Shown piece after piece: positions 55,996 through 64,000 of a DNA stretch of 64,000 nucleotides (position 1 is its first letter; each line of letters begins with the position of its first letter). The translations under genes were made by a program, and so were the position numbers. The notes under the pieces were generated by a model. That model saw only the letters and a program-made list of their open reading frames with translations. It did no database searches and was not told the origin of the DNA. Source of the stretch: Paraburkholderia sp. NMBU_R16 (GTDB taxonomy: Bacteria > Pseudomonadota > Gammaproteobacteria > Burkholderiales > Burkholderiaceae); assembly GCF_013282575.1 (NCBI RefSeq), contig NZ_JAAAYE010000012.1:1-64000 (forward strand). Reading direction: 5' to 3'.

Positions 55996-57432
55996 ATGCC
56001 TGACGTTGTGAATCCGCTGAAGGCGGAACGTACGGTTCTTTTCGTCTCGCTGAAGTCAGATCCGCTCAGCGTCGACGGCCTAGTGATGGCGGGCTGGCAC
56101 GTCGTACATGCCAAGGCGGCACCGCAGGTCGAGCGGCTGCTCGAACGGGGTGCGGTCCGGGTGGGGGTGGTCTCGTTACCGCCTGATGTCACCGACGACC
56201 AACTGGCCGAGCTCGAAAGCTGCGTCTGCCATACCGAAGCGACGTGGGTTGCGCTCGTCCGACGTGGGCAGGCCGATCTTCCGTCGGTGAGACGGTTCAT
56301 CGTCGATTACTGCTTCGATTTCGTGACGATGCCGTGCGGCGACGAGCGGCTGGCCATCGTTCTGGGCCATGCGCACGGGTTATCCACATTGCGTCTGAAA
56401 GCGACGGAGGCTCCGCCCGCGGCCGGTTGCTGCACGATGGTCGGGAGCAGCGCACCGATGCAGCAGCTTTATCGCGGCGTCGAAAAGTGCGCGCGCAACG
56501 ATGCCCCCGTCTTCATCGCCGGCGAATCCGGTACGGGCAAGGAGTTGACGGCTCACGCGATTCACGAACGCTCGGCCCGCGCGGGCAAGCCGTTCGTGGC
56601 AATCAATTGCGCGGCGATTCCACCATCGCTGCTGCAATCCGAACTGTTCGGCCATGAGCGTGGCGCGTTCACGGGCGCATTGCAACGGAAAATCGGCCGC
56701 ATCGAAGCGGCTGACGGCGGCACGCTTTTCCTCGATGAAATCGGCGATATGCCGCACGAGTGCCAGGCCGTTCTCCTGCGCTTTCTCCAGGAAGGGACGA
56801 TCGAACGGCTAGGCGGCAACGGCTCTGTCCATGTCGACGCGCGGATCATCTCGGCGACGCACGTCGATCTGAATCAGGCCATGGAGGACGGCCGGTTCCG
56901 CACCGACCTTTTTCACCGTTTGTGCGTGTTGCGGCTCGACGAGCCCCCGTTGCGCGAGCGCGGACACGACATCAAGCTGCTCGCCTACCATGCGCTCGCG
57001 CTGCACAAGCGCGACGGCGCGCGCAAGATCCGCGGTTTTTCGAGCGATGCCGTGGCGGCGATGTTCAATTATGCGTGGCCCGGCAACGTGCGTGAGTTGA
57101 TCAATTGCGTGCGGCGGGCAGTGGTCATGGCCGAGGGACGGTTTATTACCGCTGCCGATCTCGGGCTCCCGGACGCAGGCCCGAGGGCAGGGCGCACGCT
57201 TGCTGAAGTGCGCTGCGAAGCGGAACGCGCGGCGATACGCGAAGCGCTTGCGCGTCATGCCTACAGCCTGTCGAGTGCGGCGGCCGAGTTGGGTGTTTCA
57301 CGCGCCACGCTTTACCGGTTGCTCAACGCGATGGGGCTGCGCTCGGAAGGCCCCCTCATTCGTCCTCTAGGCGTATTCGGCGCGGTTCACACCGAGGAAG
57401 GCGAGGCAGGGCATAGCCAGCACGTCGCTTAG
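55996..57432 (+). CDS. sigma-54-dependent activator, VpsR/BerB-like
   Basis: The 478-residue protein has an N-terminal domain of about 130 residues without the phospho-acceptor pattern of a normal receiver (RTVLFVSLKSDPLSVDGLV). The AAA+ domain follows: Walker A GESGTGKEL near 176, sigma-54 contact loop GAFTGA at 223-228 and Walker B GGTLFLDEIGD. A C-terminal Fis-type helix-turn-helix ends it (SLSSAAAELGVSRATLYRLL). It resembles VpsR and BerB, which respond to cyclic di-GMP and control exopolysaccharides. The nearest candidate targets are the glycosyltransferase genes and the Tad locus. Confidence 0.9.
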   Translation: MPDVVNPLKAERTVLFVSLKSDPLSVDGLVMAGWHVVHAKAAPQVERLLERGAVRVGVVSLPPDVTDDQLAELESCVCHTEATWVALVRRGQADLPSVRRFIVDYCFDFVTMPCGDERLAIVLGHAHGLSTLRLKATEAPPAAGCCTMVGSSAPMQQLYRGVEKCARNDAPVFIAGESGTGKELTAHAIHERSARAGKPFVAINCAAIPPSLLQSELFGHERGAFTGALQRKIGRIEAADGGTLFLDEIGDMPHECQAVLLRFLQEGTIERLGGNGSVHVDARIISATHVDLNQAMEDGRFRTDLFHRLCVLRLDEPPLRERGHDIKLLAYHALALHKRDGARKIRGFSSDAVAAMFNYAWPGNVRELINCVRRAVVMAEGRFITAADLGLPDAGPRAGRTLAEVRCEAERAAIREALARHAYSLSSAAAELGVSRATLYRLLNAMGLRSEGPLIRPLGVFGAVHTEEGEAGHSQHVA

Positions 57433-57462
57433 GGCACGTTCGCCAACCTGTAATCAGCGTGG

Positions 57463-57487
57463 ACAGGCCCTAACACGCGGGGCCTGT
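57463..57487 (+). terminator. stem-loop after the activator gene
   Basis: ACAGGCCC and GGGCCTGT arms around a nine-base loop lie 30 bases past the activator stop. No T-run follows directly. A better terminator lies about 100 bases further on. Confidence 0.4.
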
Positions 57488-57584
57488 TCATGACCCCGCT
57501 TTTACATTTTCTTTCGGTCTTTACCGCTTCAGGAACGCGCGGCGCTTGGAAAACCCCGGCGCACCGCATATCCTGTCCAACGAC

Positions 57585-57607
57585 GCGGGCAGCGACGCCC
57601 GCTTTTT
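57585..57607 (+). terminator. factor-independent terminator before doxX
   Basis: GCGGGC, six bases, GCCCGC and then TTTTT. Perfect GC-rich stem with a T-run, ending transcription of the sigma-54 activator gene just before the doxX promoter and ribosome-binding site. Confidence 0.8.
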
Positions 57608-57639
57608 CATTTGCTCGATCGAAGAAGGAGAAGGTATTC

Positions 57640-58068
57640 ATGACGCGTCCCGTCGATTCCGGCGTCATTTTCATCGCTCGTCTCGCACTTGCCGTGCTGT
57701 TCCTGTGGGGCGGCGTGATGAAATTGCTCGGCTATTCCGGCTTCGTGGGCTACTTGCACACCAAAGGCGTTCCTTTCGTCCAGATTGCAGCGCCGATCGC
57801 GACGGCGGTCGAGGCGCTCGGCGGGCTGATGCTCGTGCTCGGACTCTGGACGCGGCCGCTGGCGCTCGGTATGGCTGCCTACACCATTTTGTCGGCCGTG
57901 CTGGGACACGATTTCTGGAACGTCGTCGATCCGACGATTCAGCACGATATGGTCATCCACTTCTGGAAAAACGTCTGCATCGCGGGCGGCTTCCTGTTGC
58001 TGTTCGTGACCGGGGCGGGCGGCATCAGCGTGGATGCGGCGCGTGCGCCTAAACGGCATTTGCTCTGA
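57640..58068 (+). CDS. DoxX family membrane protein
   Basis: The 142-residue protein has four transmembrane helices of the DoxX/YphA type (ARLALAVLFLWGGVMKLLGY; ALGGLMLVLGLWTRPLALGM). AAGGAG nine bases before the ATG fixes the start. DoxX proteins are linked to thiosulfate, quinone or redox stress chemistry, but the substrate here is unknown. A separate terminator upstream makes it its own transcription unit. Confidence 0.85.
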   Translation: MTRPVDSGVIFIARLALAVLFLWGGVMKLLGYSGFVGYLHTKGVPFVQIAAPIATAVEALGGLMLVLGLWTRPLALGMAAYTILSAVLGHDFWNVVDPTIQHDMVIHFWKNVCIAGGFLLLFVTGAGGISVDAARAPKRHLL

Positions 58069-58175
58069 CGTAGTGCCTCGGCGGTCCAACGCCGCCCAGG
58101 GCGTACGGTGTTCGCGCACGGAAATTGCTGCATAGAACATAACGTCCGCTGTGGCGCCATGAGGAGGGCATTGCG

Positions 58176-58451
58176 ATGATCGAGAACTTCGAGCAGATGA
58201 TCGACGGCCAGCCGATGCGGTTTTGCGCGAGCCTCGGCGAAGACGAGGGGGCTCACCACCGAGTGATCATCAGCCGCGACGATTCCGCCGAAACGCTGGT
58301 CGTGTTCGATGCCGCGGGCATGCTGGGCGCGCTGAAGGCCGATATCGCTCCGCCTGACAAGTTGATCGCCCATGCCATTCGCAAGGCGCTCGATGAAGGT
58401 CTCATCGAGCGCGCACTCGACACCGGCACGATCCAGAACGCTTCGCTTTGA
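58176..58451 (+). CDS. small hypothetical protein
   Basis: The 91-residue cytosolic protein (VIISRDDSAETLVVFDAAG; DKLIAHAIRKALDEGLIERAL) has GGAGG before the ATG and a normal composition, so it is very likely real. It resembles small conserved proteins of Burkholderia-type genomes but no function is known to me. It is co-oriented with doxX after a 107-bp gap. Confidence 0.65.
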   Translation: MIENFEQMIDGQPMRFCASLGEDEGAHHRVIISRDDSAETLVVFDAAGMLGALKADIAPPDKLIAHAIRKALDEGLIERALDTGTIQNASL

Positions 58452-58458
58452 TGGCCCC

Positions 58459-58478
58459 GGCCGCGGTTATCAGCGGCC
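58459..58478. terminator. stem-loop between convergent genes
   Basis: GGCCGC, eight bases, GCGGCC. It lies after the small hypothetical gene and overlaps the last codons of the convergent exporter gene. There is no T-run, so support is weak. Confidence 0.35.
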
Positions 58479-59930
58479 GCCCTCAACGCGGGCCTCGCCG
58501 GTTACGCGAGCAGCCGAACGTTCGCGAGCATGTGCATCGGGGTGGATGAAGCGGCCGAGCACCACCCCGACGACGAGCAAGCCTGTCGCGATCGCAGCTG
58601 AAACCTGCAAACCGTGCACGACACCGTCTGATCCCGCCCCTCCGGCCAGCGCACCGAATGCCGCCACGCCGAGTGCGCCGCCCGCCTGGCGCGCGGTATT
58701 GAGCAGCGCGGATGCGGTTGCGGCCCGTTTCGGATCGACGGAAGCGAGAATGGCTGTCGTCATGGCCGGAACGGCCAAGCCCATCCCGCCAGGAATCAGC
58801 AAGAACGGTGCAAGCAGTAGCGCAAACGGTGTGTTGGGCTGCGTAGCATGGAGCAGTGCATAGCCCAGCGCACCCAGTGCGGCCCCGAGCATCATCGGAA
58901 AGCGGGGGCCACGCCTGGCGACGACCCAGCCGCTCACGACGTTCGAGAACAGAAACCCTCCGGTCAGCGGCAAAAAGGCCAGCCCGGCCTCGAGCGGCGT
59001 ATCGCCTCGCACGCGCTGCAGGTACAGGCTGATCACGAATACCGTGCCGTAGTACGCCATATTGACGCAAATGCCAAAAACGACTGCGGCGCTGAACGTG
59101 GCATCGCGAAACAGGAAAAGCGGCAGCATGGGTGCGGCGGTCCGTGCTTCCACGAAGAGCAGTGCAAGGGCGGCGAGTACTGCCGTCGCGAAACCGGCGA
59201 TGACGAGCGGATGCGCAAGGCCCAACGGACGCAATTCGATCACCGCGGCGGTGAAAGCCGTCAGCGCGACGACCGAAAGCAGTTGGCCGGGCAGATCGAT
59301 GCCGATTTTCTCGCCTTTGTGCCGACGCGCGGAGGCATCGAAGCTGCGAGGTATCCAGAAATGGATGGCCAGCAAGCCCGCGACGCAGATGGGCAGATTG
59401 ACGAGAAAGATGCTGCGCCATCCCCACGCCGCGATCAATATACCGCCGAGTACCGGCCCGGCTGCGATCGAAATCGCGCCCGATGCGGTCCAAAGGCCGA
59501 CGGCACGTGCGCGTAGGCCGGGGTCGTGACTGCAAGCCTGGTTGAGCAGTGCCAGGGAATTGGGCAGCATCGCCGCCGCACCCACGCCTTGCACCGCGCG
59601 CGCTGCAATCAGCGCTCCCGCCCAGGGGGCGAGCCCACAGGCGGCCGACGAAAGCGCGAAAAGCGCCAGTCCCCAGGCGAACAGCCGCCGCGGACCGAAG
59701 CGGTCGCCGAACACGCCGGCCGAAAGCATCAGTACGGCGAAGGCCAGCGTGTAGGCATCGACGATCCATTGCAGTTCCGAAACCGGCGCATGCAGCCGGC
59801 TGCCGATGTCCGGTAAGGCGACGTTGACGATCGTCACGTCGAGTTGCGTGACGACGAAGGCGACGCTGACCGTGGCCAAAACGAGCGCGATCGTCTTCGT
59901 GAAGGAAGGGGAAGTAGTGGTCGTGTCCAT
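58470..59930 (-). CDS. DHA2 family MFS multidrug exporter
   Basis: The 486-residue protein has about 14 transmembrane helices and the DHA2 motifs TQLDVTIVNVALPDIGSRLH at the N-terminus, the RFGPRRLFAWG loop and WTASGAISIAAGPVLGGILI. It resembles EmrB/QacA-type drug:H+ antiporters. The N-terminal start at MDTTTT is preferred over upstream in-frame ATGs lacking hydrophobic sequence. No membrane-fusion partner is adjacent. Confidence 0.85.
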   Translation of the reverse strand: MDTTTTSPSFTKTIALVLATVSVAFVVTQLDVTIVNVALPDIGSRLHAPVSELQWIVDAYTLAFAVLMLSAGVFGDRFGPRRLFAWGLALFALSSAACGLAPWAGALIAARAVQGVGAAAMLPNSLALLNQACSHDPGLRARAVGLWTASGAISIAAGPVLGGILIAAWGWRSIFLVNLPICVAGLLAIHFWIPRSFDASARRHKGEKIGIDLPGQLLSVVALTAFTAAVIELRPLGLAHPLVIAGFATAVLAALALLFVEARTAAPMLPLFLFRDATFSAAVVFGICVNMAYYGTVFVISLYLQRVRGDTPLEAGLAFLPLTGGFLFSNVVSGWVVARRGPRFPMMLGAALGALGYALLHATQPNTPFALLLAPFLLIPGGMGLAVPAMTTAILASVDPKRAATASALLNTARQAGGALGVAAFGALAGGAGSDGVVHGLQVSAAIATGLLVVGVVLGRFIHPDAHARERSAARVTGEARVEGGR

Positions 59931-60078
59931 GAGGCCGATGTTAGCGAAGCGATCCGGGCGACGTTTCGGGGTTGCCTGAAACGTCGGATGCACGCCACCT
60001 GCCTCGATGCCGCGCTTCGCGCCGGCGGCTGGCGCCGGGCGAAGCACGCGATAGCCGGCCGTTGCCGGTTCCCGTCGA

Positions 60079-60984
60079 TCAGAAGGCGGGCAGTGGCGGC
60101 CGCGTTTCGAGCGACTTGCGGATCAGGGCTTCGACGCTGGCCCGCTCGTCGCCGGCGAGCGGCAACCGCGGCGGGCGCACGGGCTCGGTCCCCAGCCCAA
60201 CGATCGTTTCGGCCAATTTGATGTTTTGCACGAGCTTGACCGAGACGTCGAGCGCGAGCAACGGGGCGAACCAGCGATAAATCTTGAGCGCTTCTTCGAT
60301 ACGCCCTTGCTGAACGAGGCGATAAATCGCCACGGTCTCATGCGGAAAGGCACAGACGAGTCCGGCTACCCACCCATGCGCGCCCATCAGCATCGCTTCC
60401 ATCGCCAGATTGTCGACACCGCACAGAATCGAGTAGCGCTGGCCCACTTCGTTGATGAGATCGGTCACGCGGCGCACGTCGCCGCACGATTCCTTGATCG
60501 CCACGATCTTCGGCTCGTCGGCGATCTCCGCGAACATTTCGGGGGTCATGTCGACCCCGTAGGCGAGCGGGTTGTTATAGATCATGAGGGGCAAAGGGCT
60601 CGCCTTCGCGATGCTGCGGAAATGATGCAGCGTCTCCCGCCGGTCGGAGAGGTAACGCAGGCCGGGCAAGACCATATAGCCGGCGGCACCATGCGCGGCG
60701 GCCCGCTCGACCTGCCGGCAGCCGTCGAGGGTGCTGTTTTCGGCGATCGTCAGCAAGACCGGCACGCGGCCGCGTGCGGCCTGAACCGCGATATCGAGCA
60801 CTTCGAGCTTCTCGTCCAGCGAGAGCGTCGAGGCTTCGCCGAGCGAGCCGCAGACGATGATGCCGTCGACACCGGCGTCGATCTGCGCCTCGATATTCTT
60901 CGCGGTCCAAGCACCGTCTATGCTGAAATCCTCGTGAAACTTGGTCGTCACCGCCGGTAATACACCCTTCCATCCTTGTGCCAT
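60079..60984 (-). CDS. DapA-family lyase, probable 1-pyrroline-4-hydroxy-2-carboxylate deaminase
   Basis: The 301-residue protein has the DHDPS/NAL fold: GSLGEASTL, catalytic Tyr136 in [10 protein letters not shown] and Schiff-base Lys164 in [10 protein letters not shown]. Its divergent neighbours are the epimerase and oxidase of trans-4-hydroxyproline catabolism, so it most likely deaminates 1-pyrroline-4-hydroxy-2-carboxylate to 2-oxoglutarate semialdehyde. GGAGAG precedes the ATG. It is separated from the epimerase gene by 203 bp holding a large inverted repeat. Confidence 0.85.
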   Translation of the reverse strand: MAQGWKGVLPAVTTKFHEDFSIDGAWTAKNIEAQIDAGVDGIIVCGSLGEASTLSLDEKLEVLDIAVQAARGRVPVLLTIAENSTLDGCRQVERAAAHGAAGYMVLPGLRYLSDRRETLHHFRSIAKASPLPLMIYNNPLAYGVDMTPEMFAEIADEPKIVAIKESCGDVRRVTDLINEVGQRYSILCGVDNLAMEAMLMGAHGWVAGLVCAFPHETVAIYRLVQQGRIEEALKIYRWFAPLLALDVSVKLVQNIKLAETIVGLGTEPVRPPRLPLAGDERASVEALIRKSLETRPPLPAF

Positions 60985-61076
60985 CTTTTCTCTCCAGAGC
61001 GAGGCCGATACACCGAAATCATTCCGGCAGTGTAAGCAGCGCTCGCCACCGCGTCTTGCGCGGATCGCGCATTCGC

Positions 61077-61131
61077 GATGCCGATTTCGGCACAAGGCCG
61101 CGCGAACGCAGGGTGTGCCGAAATCGGCATC
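61077..61131. promoter_or_regulatory. 17-bp inverted-repeat operator in the hydroxyproline divergent promoter region
   Basis: GATGCCGATTTCGGCAC and GTGCCGAAATCGGCATC are exact reverse complements, 21 bases apart. Each arm is itself a near-perfect palindrome (TGCCGA-two-TCGGCA), so the region carries two copies of one dimer-binding site, centres 38 bp apart. The position between the deaminase and epimerase genes suggests a regulator that controls both directions. Confidence 0.75.
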
Positions 61132-61187
61132 CGGCACGCGCAACGGTACCAAGACGGACTGCCGTGCAGGTTCCTACCATTTGCTGC

Positions 61188-62180
61188 ATGAAGACCCTAC
61201 ATATCATCGATTCCCATACCGGTGGCGAGCCCACGCGCCTCGTCGTGTCGGACGGCCCGGATCTCGGCAACGGCCCGCTTCGCGAGCGGCTCGAGCGGCT
61301 GCGCAGCCATCACGACGGCTGGCGCACGAGCGTCGTGACGGAGCCGCGCGGGTCCGACGTCGTCGTCGGCGCACTGCTATGCGAGCCCCACGACCCGAGT
61401 TGTACGGCTGGCGTCATCTTTTTCAATAACGTCGGCTATCTCGGCATGTGCGGGCACGGCACGATCGGACTCGTTGCATCGCTCGCCTATATGCAGCGGA
61501 TCGCACCGGGCGCGCACCGCATCGAGACGCCGGTCGGAATCGTGGAGGCCACGCTCAACGCCGATCGCAGCGTGTCGGTGCGCAATGTGCCCGCTTACCG
61601 ATACCGCCATGCGGTAAGTGTCGATGTGGCCGGCTACGGCCGGTTGACCGGCGATATCGCGTGGGGCGGCAATTGGTTCTTCCTCGTGTCCGATCACGGC
61701 CACGAACTCGAACCGGCACGTATCGCGGAGCTGACTGCATTCACGCACGAGATTCGCGAAGCGCTCGCCGCCGCGGGCATCGCCGGCGCGAACGGGGCCT
61801 ATATCGACCACATCGAGCTTTTCGGACCGGGTTCGCGCGAAGGTATCGACAGCCGTAACTTCGTGCTCTGTCCGGGCGACGCCTACGACCGTTCGCCCTG
61901 CGGCACGGGTACGAGCGCCAAGCTCGCGTGCCTTGCGGCGGAGGGCAAGCTCGCGCCCGGTGCACGCTGGCGGCAGGAAAGCATTATCGGCAGCGTGTTC
62001 GAGGCGTCCTATGCGCTCGGCGCGAATGACGAAAGTGAAGGCGAGAGCGGCAGCCGCGAGGCGCCCGGCTCGATCGTGCCGACGATCACGGGACGCGCGC
62101 ACATCATGGCGGACGGCAAGCTCTGTTTTGAAGACGACGATCCGTTCGCGGCCGGCATTGCGTTGACTCAAGGCGTATGA
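61188..62180 (+). CDS. proline racemase-family enzyme, probable 4-hydroxyproline 2-epimerase
   Basis: The 330-residue protein has the two catalytic cysteines of the family: Cys88 in [10 protein letters not shown] and Cys238 in [13 protein letters not shown] Cys rather than Thr at the first position separates epimerases from the dehydratases. It should interconvert trans-4-hydroxy-L-proline and cis-4-hydroxy-D-proline. Its stop overlaps the next start as ATGA. Confidence 0.88.
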   Translation: MKTLHIIDSHTGGEPTRLVVSDGPDLGNGPLRERLERLRSHHDGWRTSVVTEPRGSDVVVGALLCEPHDPSCTAGVIFFNNVGYLGMCGHGTIGLVASLAYMQRIAPGAHRIETPVGIVEATLNADRSVSVRNVPAYRYRHAVSVDVAGYGRLTGDIAWGGNWFFLVSDHGHELEPARIAELTAFTHEIREALAAAGIAGANGAYIDHIELFGPGSREGIDSRNFVLCPGDAYDRSPCGTGTSAKLACLAAEGKLAPGARWRQESIIGSVFEASYALGANDESEGESGSREAPGSIVPTITGRAHIMADGKLCFEDDDPFAAGIALTQGV

Positions 62181-63307
62181 GCGCCGACGCGATCGTCGTC
62201 GGCGCGGGCATCGTCGGCGCCGCGTGCGCCGCGGAGCTGGCGGCGCGAGGAATGACGGTAGAGGTGCTCGATGCGGCCGGCATCGGTGGCGGCGCGACCG
62301 CGGCCGGCATGGGCCACATCGTCGTCATGAACGATTCTGCGGAGGAGCTTGCGCTTTCGCGCTATTCGCGCGGTTTGTGGCTCGAGCTCGCACCGCAGCT
62401 GCGCGAGCTCGACGCGTTTCGCCGCTGCGGCACCCTCTGGGTCGCGGCCGACGAGCATGAGTGGCAAGCCGCATGTGCGCTGCAGGCGACGCTCGAGCAG
62501 CACGGCGTGAGCGCCGAACTGCTCGATCGCCATGCGTTGCGCCAGTGCGAGCCTGCCTTGTCGCCCGCGATGGCAGGCGGCTTGCTCGTCGAGGACGACA
62601 GCATCGTCTACGCGCCACGCGCGGCTCAGTGGTTGCTGACGCAATCGTCAGGAGCACGAACTATCGGCGTGCGCACGGGCGCGGAGGCGATCGGCGTCAG
62701 CGCCCAAACGGTCTCGCTTGCGAACGGCGAGCGCTTGAGCGCGGCCTGCGTTGTCGTAGCCAATGGCATGCAGGCGCGGCGCCTCGTACCGTCGTTGCCG
62801 ATCGAACCGAAGAAAGGCCACTTGCTCGTCACGGATCGTTATCCGGGATTCATCACGCATCAGTTACTCGAGCTCGGCTATATCGACAGCGCGCATCAGG
62901 CGAGCGGTACCTCGGTCGCATTCAACGCCCAGCCGCGGCCCACGGGGCAATTACTGCTGGGCTCGTCGCGTCAGTTTTCGACAACGAGTCCTGATGTCGA
63001 GTTGGACGTGCTCGCGCAGATGCTTGCCCGATGCGCGCGCTATCTGCCCGGGCTGACGCAATTGAACGGGTTACGCGCGTGGACCGGTTTTCGGGCAGCT
63101 ACACCCGACGGACTGCCGCTCATCGGAAACGCGGGCCCGGGTGCGCCTGGTGTCTGGATCGCGGCGGGGCACGAAGGGTTGGGTGTGACGACTTCGCTTG
63201 CCACGGCCAAGCTCCTGGCTGCGCAAATACTCGGTACGGAGCCCGCAATCGATTCGCACCCGTACCGGCCCGAACGCTTTGGGGAGAGTGCATATGTTCA
63301 TCCGTGA
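62177..63307 (+). CDS. FAD-dependent D-amino acid (D-hydroxyproline) oxidase/dehydrogenase subunit
   Basis: The 376-residue protein has the dinucleotide-binding motif [19 protein letters not shown] at the N-terminus and a DAO-type substrate domain ([40 protein letters not shown]). It probably oxidises cis-4-hydroxy-D-proline to 1-pyrroline-4-hydroxy-2-carboxylate as one subunit of a multimeric dehydrogenase. It overlaps both neighbours. Confidence 0.87.
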   Translation: MSADAIVVGAGIVGAACAAELAARGMTVEVLDAAGIGGGATAAGMGHIVVMNDSAEELALSRYSRGLWLELAPQLRELDAFRRCGTLWVAADEHEWQAACALQATLEQHGVSAELLDRHALRQCEPALSPAMAGGLLVEDDSIVYAPRAAQWLLTQSSGARTIGVRTGAEAIGVSAQTVSLANGERLSAACVVVANGMQARRLVPSLPIEPKKGHLLVTDRYPGFITHQLLELGYIDSAHQASGTSVAFNAQPRPTGQLLLGSSRQFSTTSPDVELDVLAQMLARCARYLPGLTQLNGLRAWTGFRAATPDGLPLIGNAGPGAPGVWIAAGHEGLGVTTSLATAKLLAAQILGTEPAIDSHPYRPERFGESAYVHP

Positions 63308-63602
63308 CAAGCTATCCCGTACCGCGCATGCGCGCGACGGCGGGATGGCCGAGCTGAACGTCACGATCGATGGCGTGAAGGTCGGCGTCGCACAGTACAC
63401 GACGGTCGCGGCCGCGCTGAGCATTGCGCAAGGCATCGGAGCCACGCGTGTGTCGGTCGGGGGCATGGCACGTGCACCGTTTTGCGGGATGGGCGTATGT
63501 CAGGAGTGCCGCGTCACGGTCGATGGGCGCGCGTACGTGCTGGCATGCCAGACGGTTTGCCGCGACGGCATGCGGGTCGAGACGGAGTACGCGCCTCGAT
63601 GA
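63294..63602 (+). CDS. [2Fe-2S] ferredoxin-like small subunit of the dehydrogenase
   Basis: The 102-residue protein has the plant-type 2Fe-2S pattern CGMGVCQEC and a further Cys in LACQTVC. It overlaps the upstream oxidase by 14 bases and the downstream FAD subunit by four (ATGA), so all three form one complex. It shuttles electrons between the FAD subunits. An internal ATG (MAELNVTID) is a possible later start. Confidence 0.85.
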   Translation: MFIRDKLSRTAHARDGGMAELNVTIDGVKVGVAQYTTVAAALSIAQGIGATRVSVGGMARAPFCGMGVCQECRVTVDGRAYVLACQTVCRDGMRVETEYAPR

Positions 63603-64000
63603 AATTGGACTTCGATATCGTCGTGATCGGCGCGGGACCGGCGGGGCTCGCGGCGGCCTGCGAAGCGGTGCGGCTGGGCAAGCGGGTGGCTATCGTCGAC
63701 GACAACCCCCGCCCCGGCGGCCAGATCTGGCGTCAGGGACCGCGCACGCAGGCTTCGCCGCCCATGCGTCGAATGTCGGGCGCATTGGATACGGCAGAGA
63801 ACGCAACGATACTCGCGGCGACGCGTGTCGTTGCGGCGCCGGTGCCGCAGGCGCTGCTATTGGAGTCAAACGACGGTACTGCGCGGTATGTTTCGTACTC
63901 CGAACTGATATTGGCCACGGGCGCACGCGAGCGGTTGCTGCCTTGCGTGGGCTGGACGTTGCCGGGCGTCACGGGGGCGGGTGGCCTGCAGGCGCTCATC
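63599..64000 (+). CDS. FAD/NAD-dependent oxidoreductase subunit, truncated at the window end
   Basis: The visible 134 residues begin FDIVVIGAGPAGLAACEAVRLG, an FAD-binding Rossmann motif, followed by RPGGQIWRQGP and ILATGARERLLPCVGWTLPGV. This matches the large FAD subunit of hydrogen-cyanide-synthase/opine-oxidase-like dehydrogenases (HcnB/OoxA/LhpE type). The ATG overlaps the ferredoxin stop. The rest lies outside the window. Confidence 0.85.
   Translation, partial: MKLDFDIVVIGAGPAGLAAACEAVRLGKRVAIVDDNPRPGGQIWRQGPRTQASPPMRRMSGALDTAENATILAATRVVAAPVPQALLLESNDGTARYVSYSELILATGARERLLPCVGWTLPGVTGAGGLQALI

Overview
The window is high-GC DNA coding densely on both strands, with no rRNA, tRNA, CRISPR array or insertion sequence visible. 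The gene content (Burkholderia-type GNPPV-free trimeric porin beginning QNSVTLYGLIDEG, a complete mdcABCDEGH malonate decarboxylase operon, a Tad/Flp pilus locus with a VpsR-like sigma-54 activator nearby, hydroxyproline catabolism genes) points to a member of the Burkholderiaceae such as Paraburkholderia, Trinickia or Burkholderia. This assignment is inferred from gene content only.

Layout. 0-9.7 kb: a small exported protein, a MarR-like regulator divergent from a zinc phospholipase C-like protein fused to a C-terminal propeller-like domain, an S10 serine carboxypeptidase, an AI-2E family permease, an HPPD-like dioxygenase, and an ECF41-type sigma factor with an AhpD-like partner. Both of the last two carry a precise TGTCACA-N16-CGTC promoter. 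9.7-18.9 kb: a nine-gene leftward operon, mostly with overlapping start and stop codons. It encodes synthesis of 2-aminoethylphosphonate (PEP mutase, phosphonopyruvate decarboxylase, AEP transaminase), nucleotidyl activation (two nucleotidyltransferase domains), a CDP-alcohol phosphatidyltransferase, a 2-oxoglutarate oxygenase and a flippase-like membrane protein. I read this as a phosphonolipid pathway and it is the most notable system in the window. An aldolase and an arylamine N-acetyltransferase gene are appended to it.

19-36 kb: an exported hypothetical, a porin preceded by A-tract tandem repeats phased at 11 bp, a hydratase, a diguanylate cyclase, the malonate decarboxylase operon led by a GntR/FCD regulator and divergent from an MFS carrier (with an MdcY-like operator between them), an NlpC/P60 lipoprotein, an Ap4A phosphorylase-like protein, a glycosyltransferase and a small hypothetical.

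36.5-49.3 kb: a leftward Tad/Flp pilus locus with two Flp pilins, prepilin peptidase, an atypical AAA ATPase, CpaB, secretin, a lipoprotein, TadG, two TadE/TadF-like pseudopilins, TadZ, TadA, TadB and TadC. A 1.1 kb non-coding region rich in dyads follows, then three paralogous GT87 polyprenol-type glycosyltransferases and a GtrB-like GT2, which could decorate the pilus or build a glycan, and then a sigma-54 activator with a good terminator. 57.6-60 kb: DoxX, a small hypothetical and a DHA2 exporter. 60-64 kb: a divergent trans-4-hydroxyproline catabolic cluster (DapA-like deaminase, epimerase, FAD oxidase, 2Fe-2S subunit and a second FAD subunit running off the end) with a striking 17-bp inverted repeat in the shared promoter region.
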